64,000 nucleotides of DNA, from the NCBI GenBank assembly GCA_039090855.1, contig CM077011.1, positions 27,991,001 to 28,055,000 of the forward strand. Reading direction: 5' to 3'. A program made the translations under genes and the position numbers. A model generated the notes under the pieces. That model had not been told where the DNA came from. It saw only the letters and a program-made list of their open reading frames with translations, and ran no database searches. The stretch is from Macrothele yani. Taxonomy: Eukaryota > Arthropoda > Arachnida > Araneae > Macrothelidae. Below, piece by piece: positions 1-11,689 of the stretch (position 1 is the first letter of the stretch; the number at the start of each line of letters is the position of its first letter).

Positions 1-330
1 ACACGGAAATAAAAATTGAAGCAGCAAAGCTTTATTATTCCGTTAACGGATTTTCGATAGCTTCCCGTTCAGGGTCCTCGTGCTGACCACGTGCTGCCTT
101 TCCACAATGCTTTCCGCGAGATCCGGTGGACAAAGAAATCCTCCTTCCTGTCGACCACGCTGCACTTCTGCGATACCCGCAGCCCTTGCGTGAGATCGGT
201 GTCCGAACTAGGACCCTCTCTCTCTCCTTCACGACCGAAGCTCTACTGTTCTCCGCTAGGCTGCATTGACCTTTCCCGTTAAACTCCTACGCATGCGCAC
301 GAAAAAACTAGTTATCCCGGCCAGCACGTG
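1..330. other. CpG-rich, promoter-like edge segment
   Basis: This segment is clearly richer in G+C and CpG than the AT-rich DNA after it. It includes a near-palindromic CGCATGCGCA at about 288-297, which resembles the binding site of the NRF-1/Ewg family. An open frame of about 65 codons on the minus strand is rich in Arg and Ser and matches no family I know. The segment could be a first exon or promoter, or the edge of a GC-rich transposon cut by the window. I cannot assign a gene. Confidence 0.3.
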
Positions 331-680
331 AAATACCTGAGCTGATTAATGCCGTAGGATACCCGTAGGCGATTACAACCTTGCACGTACACAAAAGCTG
401 TACGACAACTTCTCTAACAGAAAACTCGAGCAGCAGAATCGTCAAGGTCAGGTGCCCGAGGCGTTCATGCACCACTCCTTGCCCAAAGATAGAATTAAAA
501 ATGTTTCACGTGTTGAATAATGTTCAGTCCTTCGTTAAACAACAAAATGGCGGAATGAAACTTCTGTCCGCACGTGATTAATATCAGATAAATTAATAAT
601 TGATTGCTTGATCGCGGGCGATCCGCACACCTACTCTACAGTACAGATAGGAAATATTATCCTCTTTAAATAGTAAGCAG
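331..680. other. No recognisable feature
   Basis: AT-rich DNA with short frames only. I see no family signature, splice-bounded coding segment or repeat here. Confidence 0.4.
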
Positions 681-684
681 TTTT

Positions 685-1170
685 TCCCGCTAAGTGTGCG
701 CAAATGGCAAAACCTTTTCCCCGCTATCTCTGTTTCCAGAAGTGGTATTTAAAAAATTATTTTTCCTTATAAGGAAAAATATTTTTTTTTTTACAAAAAC
801 AAGTATTTGCATAGCGTTTGCTATAGAGAAACTTTTAGCATATTTTCTACTTTTCCATAATTCAAAATTGACGTGTTAAGTTATATCATGTTTTCCTGTA
901 TGTCTCTTCTTCTAACTGTTCCATTTGAAAATGCGTTTGTCTCTGATATCTTCCTTCAGTGGTGAGAAATTTTTTGCGTACAATTTAATTTTCGTAACAT
1001 AGTTTTCCGCCGCTAATGGGAGAAGGTAGTTTATTTCTATTTCTAGATGTTGTGTCGATTCTAGGAATCCGGTCGAATTTTTCAATAGGTTCCATTGATT
1101 AAGACTAACTTTGAAATATTTCATTGGTGTCGGAAAGGATTCAAAAGACGTGCTCATTAAAACCGAAAAT
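685..1170 (+). repeat. Dispersed repeat, copy 1 (homologous to 14580-15025)
   Basis: This stretch aligns through most of its length with 14580-15025. Shared landmarks in the same order include CAAAACCTTTT near the start, TTATATC(A/T)TGTTTTC in the middle, and GATTCAAAAGACGTG followed by TCATTA and CCGAAAATTC at the end. Copy 1 has an extra A/T-rich insert near 770-830. No protein frame is conserved between the copies, so it is probably a non-autonomous repeat. Confidence 0.65.
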
Positions 1171-2160
1171 TCATTGTCATCTTTCTTGATCTTTCTTGTA
1201 AGGATCTCTATTTATACTGTATTTTATGCCTAGGAGAAATCGCATGCCCGTAATTTAGGGCTACTGACTCGTAAAGTTGAGGGATCCTTCGCGTTGTTTC
1301 TCTGTCTGTGTGGACTTAACCGCCAGTCTTGTTTCCGATTTAGAGTTTTTTGTTATTTTTCTGAGTTAAAAAAAATGAATGAGAGAGTGCCTTTACATAT
1401 TCATATTTTTCAGTATTTCCCGATGCACAAGTCTCGTAATTCTATATTTCTGTTTGCAGCTGTCGGCAATGGAGGAAATATTCTTTTGAGTCTTTTCATG
1501 GCCAGGATTTTAAAAATTCGCTGTAGTGTAGAACTTTTGAGCAGGATGGTTGCGTTGCAACTTATGGGTGTAGAAATATGCGGAACTTACATAATTTATC
1601 TTGTGTGTGTGTGCGTGCGAGACAGACGGAAAGAGAAGATGCACGCTGTATATCCTAAACTACGATGCAATACTATCTTCTTCCCCGCCCCTCTCCAACC
1701 CCTGTCTCGGCGCTGGTTGTAAAACTTACGTTTGCAAAATTTCATTTTCAGTAGTTGAAGATTTCACTCTTATTAATTATTCATGCGCACGCTTTCAGTC
1801 GCTAGACCGTATGTTTTTATATTCATTTGTTGAATAAAATCTGCCGGAAGGCAAATCATTTTCTTGTCTTATTGAAGGGTAAGACACAAAACCTGTTCCT
1901 TACTGTAAGGTTAGTAAGTACCGTTCCAACCGATATTTAGTTGACACACAGGAAACTCATTACTAAGGAATGCAACCTTGAAGGTGATTAAAGTACAATC
2001 GAAATCTGTGCTGTAAATCCACAGCTGAGTAGTTTAATATACAGTGTGTTGCTGCTTTATCTGAACCGTTAGTTGAAGTAAATCCGCCAATTTTTTACCT
2101 GGATCTCTATTAATTCTCACCTGTTATACCTCCGATTATTTTCGTGCTTATATAAAGTGG
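1171..2160. other. No recognisable gene; AT-rich spacer
   Basis: The stretch has short frames only, including a 142-codon one at 1294-1722 with the composition of random AT-rich DNA and a GTGTGTGTGTGCGTGCG run inside it. I found no family motif, tRNA-like sequence or inverted repeat. Confidence 0.4.
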
Positions 2161-2161
2161 T

Positions 2162-3112
2162 GCTTGCATGCTGATAAGAGTAAAGAAGTGGGATTTAAAA
2201 ATGAACTTGCAGAAAAAATTGATGCACAATGCTTGTACATGAATTTAAAATTTAGAGGTTGATGAAGCAAATTTAGAAGTAAGAGATGCCTACATGTTCC
2301 TTGGACAACAGATATCAAGGGAGGGCCACATCGAAGAAGAAATTAATAGGCGTATGAAACTTGGCTGGAGTGCATTTGGAAGAAACCTAGCGATTTCCAA
2401 GAACAATTCACCATTATATATAATTTATTACTACAGAACTTGTGGTGTTGAGATAAAATTCAAGTACCAACGTTTATCACTATCAAAGGTTTATTATACA
2501 TAGACTATATAGTTTCGCAGAGCGTTTACCTCGGCATCATCAGGACGAATCAGAGCGTTTGTAGATGCTGAACCAAACGCTCTGCGAAGCTGCAGTCGAT
2601 GTGTAATAAACCTTTGATTGTGGTAAACTTTGATATTTTTATTTTAATTTGCTGTCATGCCTTAAAAGAAAGGTATTCAATCAGTGCATCTTTTCAGTTT
2701 TTACTTATGAAACTGGGACATGTACATTTACTAAAAAAATCGCAGAGGCTGTAGACAACTTAAAGAAGCATGGGGAGTGCATACTTGATGTAACCATGAA
2801 AGATAGGAAAAGTAACTCGTAGATCAGGGAAATGACGAGAGTGAGTGACGGACACCATTATCAAATAAAGGCCTTCATTGTTAGAAAAACTGACAACCGT
2901 TGGACAACTGAAATACTACATTGCATACTTATACCAAGAGATAGGAAAAGACCCAGAAGAAGAGCCCGTGGGAAATGGGTGGATATAATTTGAAAGCACG
3001 CCACCGTAACATGAAAGAGAATTTGCTTAAGGCCGACAATTGTGGAAGAGGCGTGGGAAGACCTTCATCCAGCGGTGGAAATATGGTTGATTATGATAGA
3101 GTGATGATCAGT
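2162..3112 (+). mobile_element. RTE LINE fragment (3' end of ORF2), interrupted
   Basis: The fragment aligns with the C-terminal third of the RTE element at 6845-10076, from the codons corresponding to ADKSKEVGL to the tail. The readable part at about 2294-2415 gives FLGQQISREGHIEEEINRR, close to the YLGQQISSEGHIDEEINRR of the long copy. The alignment breaks near 2416 and resumes near 2652, where a fold-back element sits. The frame is destroyed afterwards by stops and indels. It ends with the RTE 3' signature near 3090-3110. It is a dead 5'-truncated insertion. Confidence 0.8.
2441..2652. mobile_element. Fold-back MITE with hammerhead-ribozyme-like core
   Basis: Two imperfect inverted arms of about 85-95 bp (about 2445-2528 and 2575-2650) flank a loop of about 45 bp. 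The insertion lies inside an RTE copy, which gives the boundaries. On the minus strand the left arm contains CTGATGA (2537-2543), then a helix GCCGAG/CTCTGC with one mismatch, then GAAA (2513-2516), a very short helix III, and GTC (2503-2505). This is the order of the hammerhead core. A local helix I is not evident, so self-cleavage is uncertain. Confidence 0.6.
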
Positions 3113-4070
3113 CGCATTCTCGTCCTTCTAGTACCGCTGTCCTATACCTAACATAGGTAAATGCGTGAGAATGTCAGACGCTGTTGTAAGAACGGCTAAC
3201 TTGTTTGCATATGTGGCTATATAGTATGATAACGTACCTTTCATATAATACGGTGCAAATACATTTCACGATTTTGTTCTTTCTTGAAAAGCCTGTACAG
3301 CAGTCCTTATCCATGGGAAATACGTTCCAAGACCTCAAGTGGATTCCTGAAACCGAGGATAGTAACGAACCCTATATGTACAATGTTTTTTCCTATACAT
3401 ACATACTTATGATACAGTTTAATTTATAAATTAGGCACAATAAGATAGTAACAACAGTAATTAATAATAAAATAGAACAATTTTAACAATATACTGTTAG
3501 AAAAGGTATGTGAATGAGAAAGAGCACGAATTTCTTTTTCTTTCTTCACAATTTCACGGGTAGATTCTTTTGTACCGTAGATCTTAGCAACCTCAGAATA
3601 CGATTTTTTTCTTTCTTTATTAAGTCGAAAGCTTTCACTTCTTCACTTAGGGTTTTTCTTTGGCGTTTCCGAATTGCCAGCATCACTACGCTTGCGCTTT
3701 ATGGCCATTATTAAGTAAAATAAGGGTGACATGAGCACAAACGCTATACCGTTAAAGTCGATCTGATACCCGAGATGGCTAAGTAACGGGCGAATAGCGT
3801 ATACAGTGTCGATACGTTGGACAAAAGGATGATTCACGTCCCGGGCAGGACGGCGCGAGATTTTATCACACTACTCAGAACGGCGCGCAATTTAAATCTT
3901 ATAAATTGTTTATTTATGGAATTTTCTATTTAATATTTTTGGACCGCGGATAAGGAGGGGGTGGGGGAATACTGTACTGTACTATAGCTATACACAGTGA
4001 AGAACCCAGCGTTATCTAATGACGCGGATGCTGAAGCTTAAATGGCGCTAAGTAAAAAAGAAAAGAAAAG

Positions 4071-4075
<5 letters not shown>
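3113..4075. other. No recognisable gene
   Basis: AT-rich DNA with short frames. There are scattered T runs and one G-rich patch near 3950-3970. No transposon ends or protein motifs were seen. Confidence 0.4.

Positions 4076-4130
<55 letters not shown>
4074..4130. repeat. (GA)n microsatellite
   Basis: About 27 uninterrupted GA dinucleotides. Confidence 0.97.
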
Positions 4131-4132
<2 letters not shown>

Positions 4133-4479
4133 ATCGAAACAGCTTCACGTAATAATGTCATCCGTTGTCTCCCTTGGCAGTCGTACTTAGTCGACTCTAG
4201 GCAAGGATCGACTTGGTGGCCCGTAATAGTATTTTTTTTAATGAAAAACGGGCACGGTTCTTAATCGTTGATGTATCAATTTTCAATCAGATTTGACTGT
4301 CACAGTTTTTTCCTCAATGACAGGAAACTAAAATTTGCAAAAGTGCTTGAGGTTTTGAGGTTTCAACATTGCTTTAATAGTTCTCTGGAACCTTTACAGA
4401 GAAAAACAGGGAAAAGCAAGGCGCATTACAAGAGGAAAAAAAACAAACAAAACAGGGGCATTACACAAACATAGCAGAT

Positions 4480-5060
4480 GAAGAAGCGTATATGCTCCAG
4501 CTTTGTCTGCCCGTCCGTCCGTCCGCACGATAACTCGCGTAAAAATGATTCGATTTCGATGAAATTTTAGTATGTGATATAGGGAACAACCTGGGAAGGA
4601 ACCCTATTTAAAATGGGTGAAATGGGGTCAAAGGTCAGGACATAGGAGCGGGATCAGTTCCATCTCCCTTATGCGTCATAACTTACGTAAAAATGCTTCG
4701 ATTGCGACAAAACTTCATCATATTGTTCCAGAGATGTACTGCACCGGCTCTGTTTAATATCATTTATTCCACAGCCATGAGGTTAAAGGTCAGGGCACAG
4801 GAGCGAGATTTATTCCACAGCCATTATCCTCATAACTTGACTAAAATGCTTCTATTGTGGCAAAACTTTAGTATGTTGTTCCGGAGGTATTCCGAACCGG
4901 TTCTGTTGAATATCATCGAAATGGGATCAAAGGTCAGGGCACATGAGCGAGATATATTCAACAGCCATTATCCTCATAGCTGGAGTAATTATTTCAGGTA
5001 TGTTGGAAAGCGTATCATAATCAATGCATTGCCTGATTTTACTAACTTGTTGGCAAGATT
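4480..5060 (+). repeat. Modular 150-bp-unit repeat, copy 1
   Basis: The copy starts with GAAGAAGCGTATATGCTCCA and a run of CCGT repeats. It then carries about three to four diverged modules of 110-150 bp, each built as 'CATAACT..CGTAAAAATG', 'CGATT(T/G)CGA', 'ATGGGGTCAAAGGTCAGG' and 'GAGCGAGAT'. The same modules occur at 29860-30880 (+) and 59310-59870 (-). The frames do not encode a recognisable protein. Only the outermost segment is exactly shared by all three copies, which suggests a defined element end rather than a dispersed satellite. Confidence 0.75.
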
Positions 5061-5960
5061 CCAGATTACGCAACCGCAAACAGTAGCAACCCACTCGAAA
5101 ACTTTTTATATTCAAGCTGGAAAATTGCTTTTCCATAGGCGTTTTAACCATCCATATGCTTTTCAACTTGACCAGTGTTCCTCCAGAGTAATTATTATTT
5201 TCTTTGCTGTATGCCATGAGGTATTTTCTGTACACGTTAATCGGAAGACTTAATAATTGGTTCTCGAGGGCATTTAATATATTGTGTGCGCTGTGTGACA
5301 CTCACGCTTTAAATAAGTTGTGTTTTTCTTCCTCCCTTCTTTACGTTTTTTATAGTAAAAATGTTTATAAGATCTAACATGTTTCGTACTAATACTTCTG
5401 GATTTGAAAATGATCTATTACTAATGGTTAATTCAGATGTTGCTAATATCGACTCACCCTTCAGTTCTTAGTCATGTGGATGCATTTTTCCATTTCGTGT
5501 TTGAATGAATGCATATTAGTAGACTGACTGGATTTCGAATCAAATTCTATTTCTTTCAATGACAAAAGTTGGTGACATATGAGGTAAAGTGGCAATGAGC
5601 TGGACATTTTTGCTGGTCTGATTTTCTGAAATTTTGAGCGGTGACGTTCCGTTTTTTACTCATCACGGATTATGAAGTGGTGTGCAGAATTCCTATTTCT
5701 GCCACTGACTGAGAAACGCATAGTCCCAATTTAAGCGGATAATGTCCGGAACCCAGTATTTGTAATTCGGTTGTTTTTAAGATGATGTCCGGTTTTGGTG
5801 GAATTTTAATAACTTGTAATATATATATATTTTTTCTACTGTAACATGTCTGCTCTATACTATCATAACAGATGCTTCAACGATTTCACCGTAGTCACGA
5901 CGGGAAAGATTGATCCGCTATAAAGTGCGGGAAACACGAACGGAAATCGGTGCAGATATA
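5061..5960. other. AT-rich spacer; part shared with other copies of the modular repeat
   Basis: The first about 270 bp, with a frame on each strand, resembles in reverse the flank of the modular repeat at 59150-59310. The rest up to 5960 shows nothing recognisable. Confidence 0.35.
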
Positions 5961-5967
5961 AATAAGG

Positions 5968-5968
5968 C

Positions 5969-5997
<29 letters not shown>
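5968..5997 (+). repeat. Poly(A) run of about 29
   Basis: A homopolymeric A run directly preceding the LINE fragment that starts near 5998. Confidence 0.95.
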
Positions 5998-5999
<2 letters not shown>

Positions 6000-6830
6000 G
6001 TGATAAATTTATTGAAGAATTGATGGAATGGCTAAATACAAATTTTCTGTGCTTAAATATAAAAAAAAAAACAACTAAAATTATGATTTTTAAAAAGGGA
6101 GATGCGGATTGTTGAGCCGCCATCTATTTTTGTAGAAAATTGTGCCCTTGAAATAGTCAATAATATTAAATATTTGGGAATAATAATTAAGGATAATTTA
6201 AAATGGAATATTAATGTTCAAAATATTGTAAATAAAATTTCAGGGGTGTTGGGCTTAATTACGAGAATTTCAAATAATTTAACAATGAAAACATTAAAAA
6301 TGCTGTATTACAGTCTGATTTATCCATATTTGATTTATTGCTTATTAGTATGGGATCAGACTACTAAGACAAATTTATATAAATTACACATTACAAAATA
6401 AGATGTTCAAGATTTTAAATAATTTTAGGGGAATTAATTTGAATATGGGACTAATATTTATTGATTTTTAGATATTGAGAAATTATGAGAATATAGATTA
6501 TTAGGATGTATGTATAAAAAAAAAAAAGAGGATAGATGTCTACATTTAATTCAGGTGAACACTGTGGGTCATGAGTATGAAACAAGAAACAGAAATGCAT
6601 TTTTGTTACCAATGCCTAAGACTAAATTTAACCCAACAAAGATTTATTGATTACCAGGGATTGGTGTTATGGAATAACCTAGCTTATCAGCTAACACATA
6701 TTAATAATAATTATAATTATTTTTGAAAGTAACTAAAATATTTGATAACAAACTAAAATATAAATTTTAATAGTAGAAAATTATTAATCAGACAACATAT
6801 GCATAAATTTTATATGTGCAGGACGCTTGG
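5998..6830 (+). pseudogene. LINE reverse transcriptase, C-terminal part (CR1/L2/Jockey-like)
   Basis: Reading across frames, the segment gives ELMEWLNTNFLCLNIKKT, then KYLGIIIKDNLKWN, then LMLYYSLIYPYLIYC and later YQGLVLWNNL. This is the order at the C-terminal end of the reverse transcriptase of CR1/L2/Jockey-type LINEs: thumb region, 'YLG' motif, 'SLIYPYL' helix, and a distal 'W(N)(S/N)LP'-like block. The best frame is 6102-6401; stops and shifts lie on both sides. The catalytic YADD part is missing because the copy is 5'-truncated at a poly(A) run. Its very high A+T contrasts with the RTE element next to it. Confidence 0.7.
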
Positions 6831-6844
6831 CTTGATTACGCACT

Positions 6845-9800
6845 TTAAGGAAATTGGGATTCACTCAATCTATATATCTATCTATAGTCATTTACTCTTA
6901 CTGCGTAACATCACAGCCTCTCCTTGACAAATGTCAACCCCGCCTTCTCGTGGTGCATCCTGTTCCCACTAAAGGGGCTCTGACGACCGCCCATAGCGGT
7001 ATAACTATACCATCGGGATTAGAGGAAATTCTATCCCACACTCACCAACCCGCTTGGCCAGCGTGGTGAGTTATGGCCTAACCCCTCCAAAATGACTCCA
7101 CAACTTAAATCTTGGCCCTCAGTCTCCGGCAGCTGGAATGTACCTGGCCAAGGCAGCGGCCAGTGCGACATGAAGGCAGAGGGTGCTAAGAATCCCCGGA
7201 GGACCGGACTAGGCTGCCATCTGATGCTGACCTTGGCAACGTACAATGGACGCTCCCTATCTTCTGATTCAAGGCTTCTTGAATTGGAAGAGGAACTACA
7301 AAGGATCAAGTGGGACATCGTGGGGCTAAGTGAGGTAAGGAGAAAAGGAGAAGATCTCATCGAACTTAAAAGTGGACATCTCTTCTACTATCGTGGGACA
7401 GATACTGGCAGAACTAGTGGTGTTGGATTTATAATAAACAAGAAACTGAAGGATAAAGTGGTAGAAGTTGAAAGTTCCTCTGACAGAGCTGCACGACTCG
7501 TTATCCAACTCTCGAGAAGATACCAGGCTCAGATTATTCAAACTTATGCACCCACCACAAGTCATCCTGAAGAAGAAATTGAAGAATTTTATGAGGAAAT
7601 TTGTCATCTAAATAATAAAGGTAAGCAGCACTTGAAAATAATTATGGGAGATTTCAATGCAAAAATAGGGCAACGGCAACAGAATGAAACTTCAGTAGGT
7701 AAATTCGGTCACGGCAACAGAAACCAGCGTGGAACTACTCTCGTTGAGTTTGCAGAGGCAGAAGGGTTTTTCATCTTGAACTCCTTCTTCAAGAAAAAGC
7801 CACACAGGAAATGGACATGGAGACATCCAAATGGGACGACAAGTGAAATTGATTTTATTATGTGTAACAAAAAATTCGTCATAGAAGACTGCAGTGTGCT
7901 AAACAAGTTCAACACAGGTAGTGACCATAGATTGGTGAGATGTAAGATGCACCTCAACACTAAACTTGAACGTGGCAAGCTCATAAGACAAACAAAATGT
8001 ATTGACATAACCAACCTTAAAAAACACCATAATACCTTCAAGTTGGAACTGAAGAACAGGTTCTCTGCTTTAGAAGGCCTAACATTGGAAGAAGTGGACA
8101 TCTCTGAAGTTAACAGAAAAGTAACCAAAGCTCTTATGGAAACAGCAACAAAATTAGCTGGGTCTAAGAACAAGTTGCATGTGAGCAAATTATCAGGAAA
8201 AACGAAAATGTTGATGCAAAAAAGAAGAGAGATGAGGACAACTAAAGAAGATGTGACTTCCAAAGTGGAATATATAGAGCTATGCAAGACAGTACGAAAA
8301 AGTATCACTGAAGACGTAGAGAAAATTCAACTGTGAACTAGTGAGGAAAGCAATTGAAAACAACCAAAGCCTAAAGATAGCAAAGGGACATCTCAGTAAG
8401 GGAAGAAAACAGATTATGGCACTGAGAAAAGAAGATGGTTCTGTAACAAGAAATAGAGGCGAAATTTTGACAAGAGTGAAAGATTTCTACTCCAAATTAT
8501 ATGAAAGGGATGATACATGCACTCCAGACATCATGAAAGATACCAGTACCAGAGTTCCTCCAGTCCTTCCAGCGGAAGTTGCACATGCAATCAAGAACAT
8601 GAAACGGGGAAAAGCTCCAGGAGAAGATGGAATTACTGTAGACATCATACAAGAAGCAAGTGGAGAAATCGAAACAGTACTCGCCCAAATTTTCACTCGA
8701 TGCCTTAATGAAGGAAAGATTCCTGAGGATTGGAACACCGCTACAATGATCCTGCTACATAAGAAAGGTGACATTGAGGATCTCGGAAACTACAGACCTA
8801 TCAGCCTCCTATCAGTAGTTTATAAAATCTTCACTAAAGTTCTTTCACACCGCTTGAAGGTAACACTGGACATGGCTCAACCGAGAGAACAAGCTGGATT
8901 CAGGAGTGGCTACAGTACAATAGATCATATCCACGTGCTGAGAGAACTAATTGAAAGAGCGAGGGAATATGAACTTCCATTGTGCATGGCTTTTATCGAT
9001 TATGAAAAAGCCTTTGATTCGGCGAAACCATCAGCAGTTACAATGGCTCTGAAAACCTGCGGTATTGAAGATGCATACATTAATATTATTAATAACATCT
9101 ATGAAAATGCAAGTGCAAAGATTCGGCTGTTTGAAAATACAACACACATAAAAATTGGAAAGGGAGTGAGACAAGGTGACACCATATCTCCGAAGCTCTT
9201 TAATGCCACATTGGAGGGTGTTTTTCAGTCACTGAGCTGGGAAAACAAGGGGATAAAGATTAATGGAGATTATCTAACCCACCTTCGTTTTGCTGATGAC
9301 GTAGTCATTTTTTGCAACTAGTCCATCAGAGCTGCAGAGTATGATCCAGGAACTTGCTGACAAGAGTAAAGAAGTGGGATTAAAAATGAACTTTCAGAAG
9401 ACAAAAGTGATGTTCAATGCTTTTACAAGAAATGAAGATTTATCGATTGATGGAGAAAAGCTAGAGATAACAGACACGTACGTTTATCTTGGACAGCAGA
9501 TATCAAGTGAGGGTCACATTGATGAAGAAATTAATCGGCGTACAAAACTTGCCTGGAGAGCTTTTGGAAGAAACAGCATAATTTTCAAGAGCAATATGCC
9601 ATTATGTCTTAAAAGAAAAGTGTTTGATCAATGCATCCTTCCAGTGCTTACGTATGGTGCAGAGACGTGGACCTTAACTAAAAGAGACATACAAAGGCTG
9701 CAGGCAACTCAAAGAAGCATGGAGAGGTGCATGCTTGGTGTAACCAGGAGAGATAAGAAGAGGAACTCGTGGATCCGAAAAATGACAAGAGTGGAAGACA

Positions 9801-10076
9801 TCATGATCAGAGTTAAATCCCTGAAATGGCAATGGGCTGGACATACTGCCAGAAGGACAGACCATCGATGGACAGCCGAAATTTTAGATTGGATTCAAGG
9901 GACAGGAAAAGACCCAGAAGAAGACCACATGGGAGATGGGTGGATGAAATTCGAAAGTATGCAGGGGTGACATGGAGGAGACTGGCACAAGACAGACCGT
10001 TGTGGAGGAAACTTGGGGAGACCTTCGTCCAGCAGTGGATTGATAATGGTTGACAATGATGATGATGATGATGATA
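6845..10076 (+). mobile_element. Near-complete RTE-clade LINE
   Basis: The element consists of a short GC-richer leader (about 6860-7090), one endonuclease/reverse transcriptase reading frame, and a (GAT)n tail at about 10054-10076. Short microsatellite tails are typical of RTE-clade LINEs. The 5' boundary is approximate and I could not find a convincing target-site duplication. Partial copies of the same family lie at 2162-3112, 12795-13022, 18625-19430 and 36771-38374, so the family has been repeatedly active in this genome. No separate ORF1 is visible. Confidence 0.85.
7092..10053 (+). pseudogene. RTE ORF2: apurinic-like endonuclease plus reverse transcriptase, three frameshifts
   Basis: The protein would nick the target DNA and copy LINE RNA at the nick. 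Endonuclease motifs appear in order in 7092-8336: ATYNGRSL, LSEVRRKGE, MGDFNAKIG, SEIDFIM and GSDHRLVR. The RT follows in 8341-9321 with GKAPGEDGI, LGNYRPISLLSV, AFIDYEKAFD, VRQGDTISP and the catalytic FADD. The C-terminal part (9341-10053) ends with HGRWVDEIRKYAG and VQQWIDNG. Three single-base changes break it: an extra A near 8322-8325, an extra T near 9307-9313, and a missing C near 9896. Between them the frame is clean, so decay is recent. Similar frames are often misannotated as 'craniofacial development protein 2'. The chosen start at 7092 is the first in-frame ATG, not proven. Confidence 0.88.
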
Positions 10077-10497
10077 TCTTTTCAATATTATAAGCTATAA
10101 AATTCATATTGAATTGTAACATGGTCAAATGTAACCCCATAACGAAAAATAAATGAAAATGAAATGAAAAAAATTCAAAGAAATAATGTTATTCAGTATT
10201 TATGTAAAGTTTATTTTCATGTTTTCAAGATTCTAACATTTATTAAGCATTTTTAGGATTGTTGGTGACATGTTTTTAATACCGCGACCTACGATGTTTT
10301 TGACCATTTTTGGGCGTCTTGTGCCGTCAACGGGCGGAAAATATCTTCCACGTAATGATTGTTCTAGCAGTTCCGTGATTTGAGAATTTCGATATTTTTT
10401 TGAGAAAGTTGCATTTCTCTCCCTGCCCTCCCTTCGTTTCTCATTGTGATTGTGTTCTTATTTTTTATATTTTCCCAACAACGTTCCTCTTCTTTAA
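10077..10497. other. No recognisable gene
   Basis: AT-rich sequence between the RTE tail and the MITE. No motif or repeat was recognised. Confidence 0.4.
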
Positions 10498-10851
10498 GGT
10501 GGTTCCACCTAAAATCTCTGCTTTATATTTCCAATGATAAAACTTCTTTACCTATTTTCTTCGCAATTAATGTATTTCCAAGGATGAAAATTTGCATATC
10601 GATAATGACGTCACCAATGTACAGGTCGCGCCATCTATCAACAAGTCTGAACATTACTCAAAGAAAAATGATGGATTTTTAATATAACTATGGTTATGTT
10701 TAAAGAAGTATTAAGTATCCCTTGCTATAACTTAAAGTTAGTTTTATCGATGTGCAAATTTTCATCCTTGAGAATACATTAATTGCGAAGAAAATATGTA
10801 AAGAAGTTTTACTATTAGAAACATAAGGCAGATATTTTAAGTGGAACCACC
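10498..10851. mobile_element. TTAA-flanked MITE with about 110-bp TIRs
   Basis: The arms at 10498-10610 and about 10740-10851 are inverted copies that begin GGTGGTTCCAC, with long shared stretches such as AATTAATGTATT and GATGAAAATTTGCA. TTAA lies on both sides (10494-10497 and 10852-10855). TTAA duplication is characteristic of piggyBac-superfamily insertions. The 354-bp element has no coding frame, so it would depend on a transposase elsewhere. Assignment to piggyBac rests on the TTAA alone. Confidence 0.7.
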
Positions 10852-10855
10852 TTAA

Positions 10856-11685
10856 CATATGCGGTACTAATGAAAGAAAGCGACTTCGTAATTTTAAGAA
10901 TTGTTTGTAATGAAGTGCATGTTTTTGTATTTCTAACAGTACCTTCTTCGAAATTAATCAGTGGTGTCCCCCTTCTCCCTTTTTAAAGCGGAATTAAATT
11001 TCAAAATCGGAATTTAAATCAGTTCGTTCGTGATGAAATCGTATCCATTTCAGTAAAATTGTTTTCACGGTAGAATGAACAATGCTGTACCGATTTTTGA
11101 TACTTAATTTCGCTTAAAACGCGTGGTTTTCCATTTCCCAGTCACTCCTTGTTGTATCAAAGGGACAGAGCAAGGATTTTTTCTTTTATTTAAAGAGAAA
11201 TCGATTCCAAAAACGCTATTGCTGCTCACTCTGCAGAGAAAGCATTTTACAGGAAAAGGAAAACGGCGACGAAATTCCGATTTTGAACTTTAATTTTTTT
11301 GGAAACGAAATGGAAAATGCTTGCTGTTTTTGTCTCTTGATATAGCAAGAAGTTCACTAAGCAAAGGGAAACCATGCATTTTCAGAGAAATTAAACTTTA
11401 ATAATGCTGTTTTTGTTGCTAAAACCAAATATGGAAGTTCTATATTTTTTCACAAAAACGCAGTGATACCTGTTCGGGAACAAAATAAAAAAAAAAAATA
11501 AAAAAATAAAAACCTGCGACTCTATTGACTTTGAATAAAATCATAAAGAAAATCAGTGTTTGTAAATATGTGTATTCTGAAAATCACTGTTTCTTGCAGG
11601 CGATTCACAAAACTGTTAATTAAAATTAAAAAAAATAAAATGGGAAAGATTTGTTTAACAAAAGCATAACCAATGGGCCGGGACC
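10856..11685. other. No recognisable gene
   Basis: AT-rich DNA with short frames and an A-rich patch near 11485-11512. I saw no family signature. Confidence 0.4.
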
Positions 11686-11689
11686 ATAC

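Noticed and set aside
1294..1722. 142-codon frame
   Set aside because: The composition is that of random AT-rich DNA and it includes a GT repeat; no family motif.
7092..8336. Possible host endonuclease gene (often labelled craniofacial development protein 2)
   Set aside because: It continues after a one-base shift into a reverse transcriptase with FADD and has other partial copies in the window, so it is LINE ORF2.
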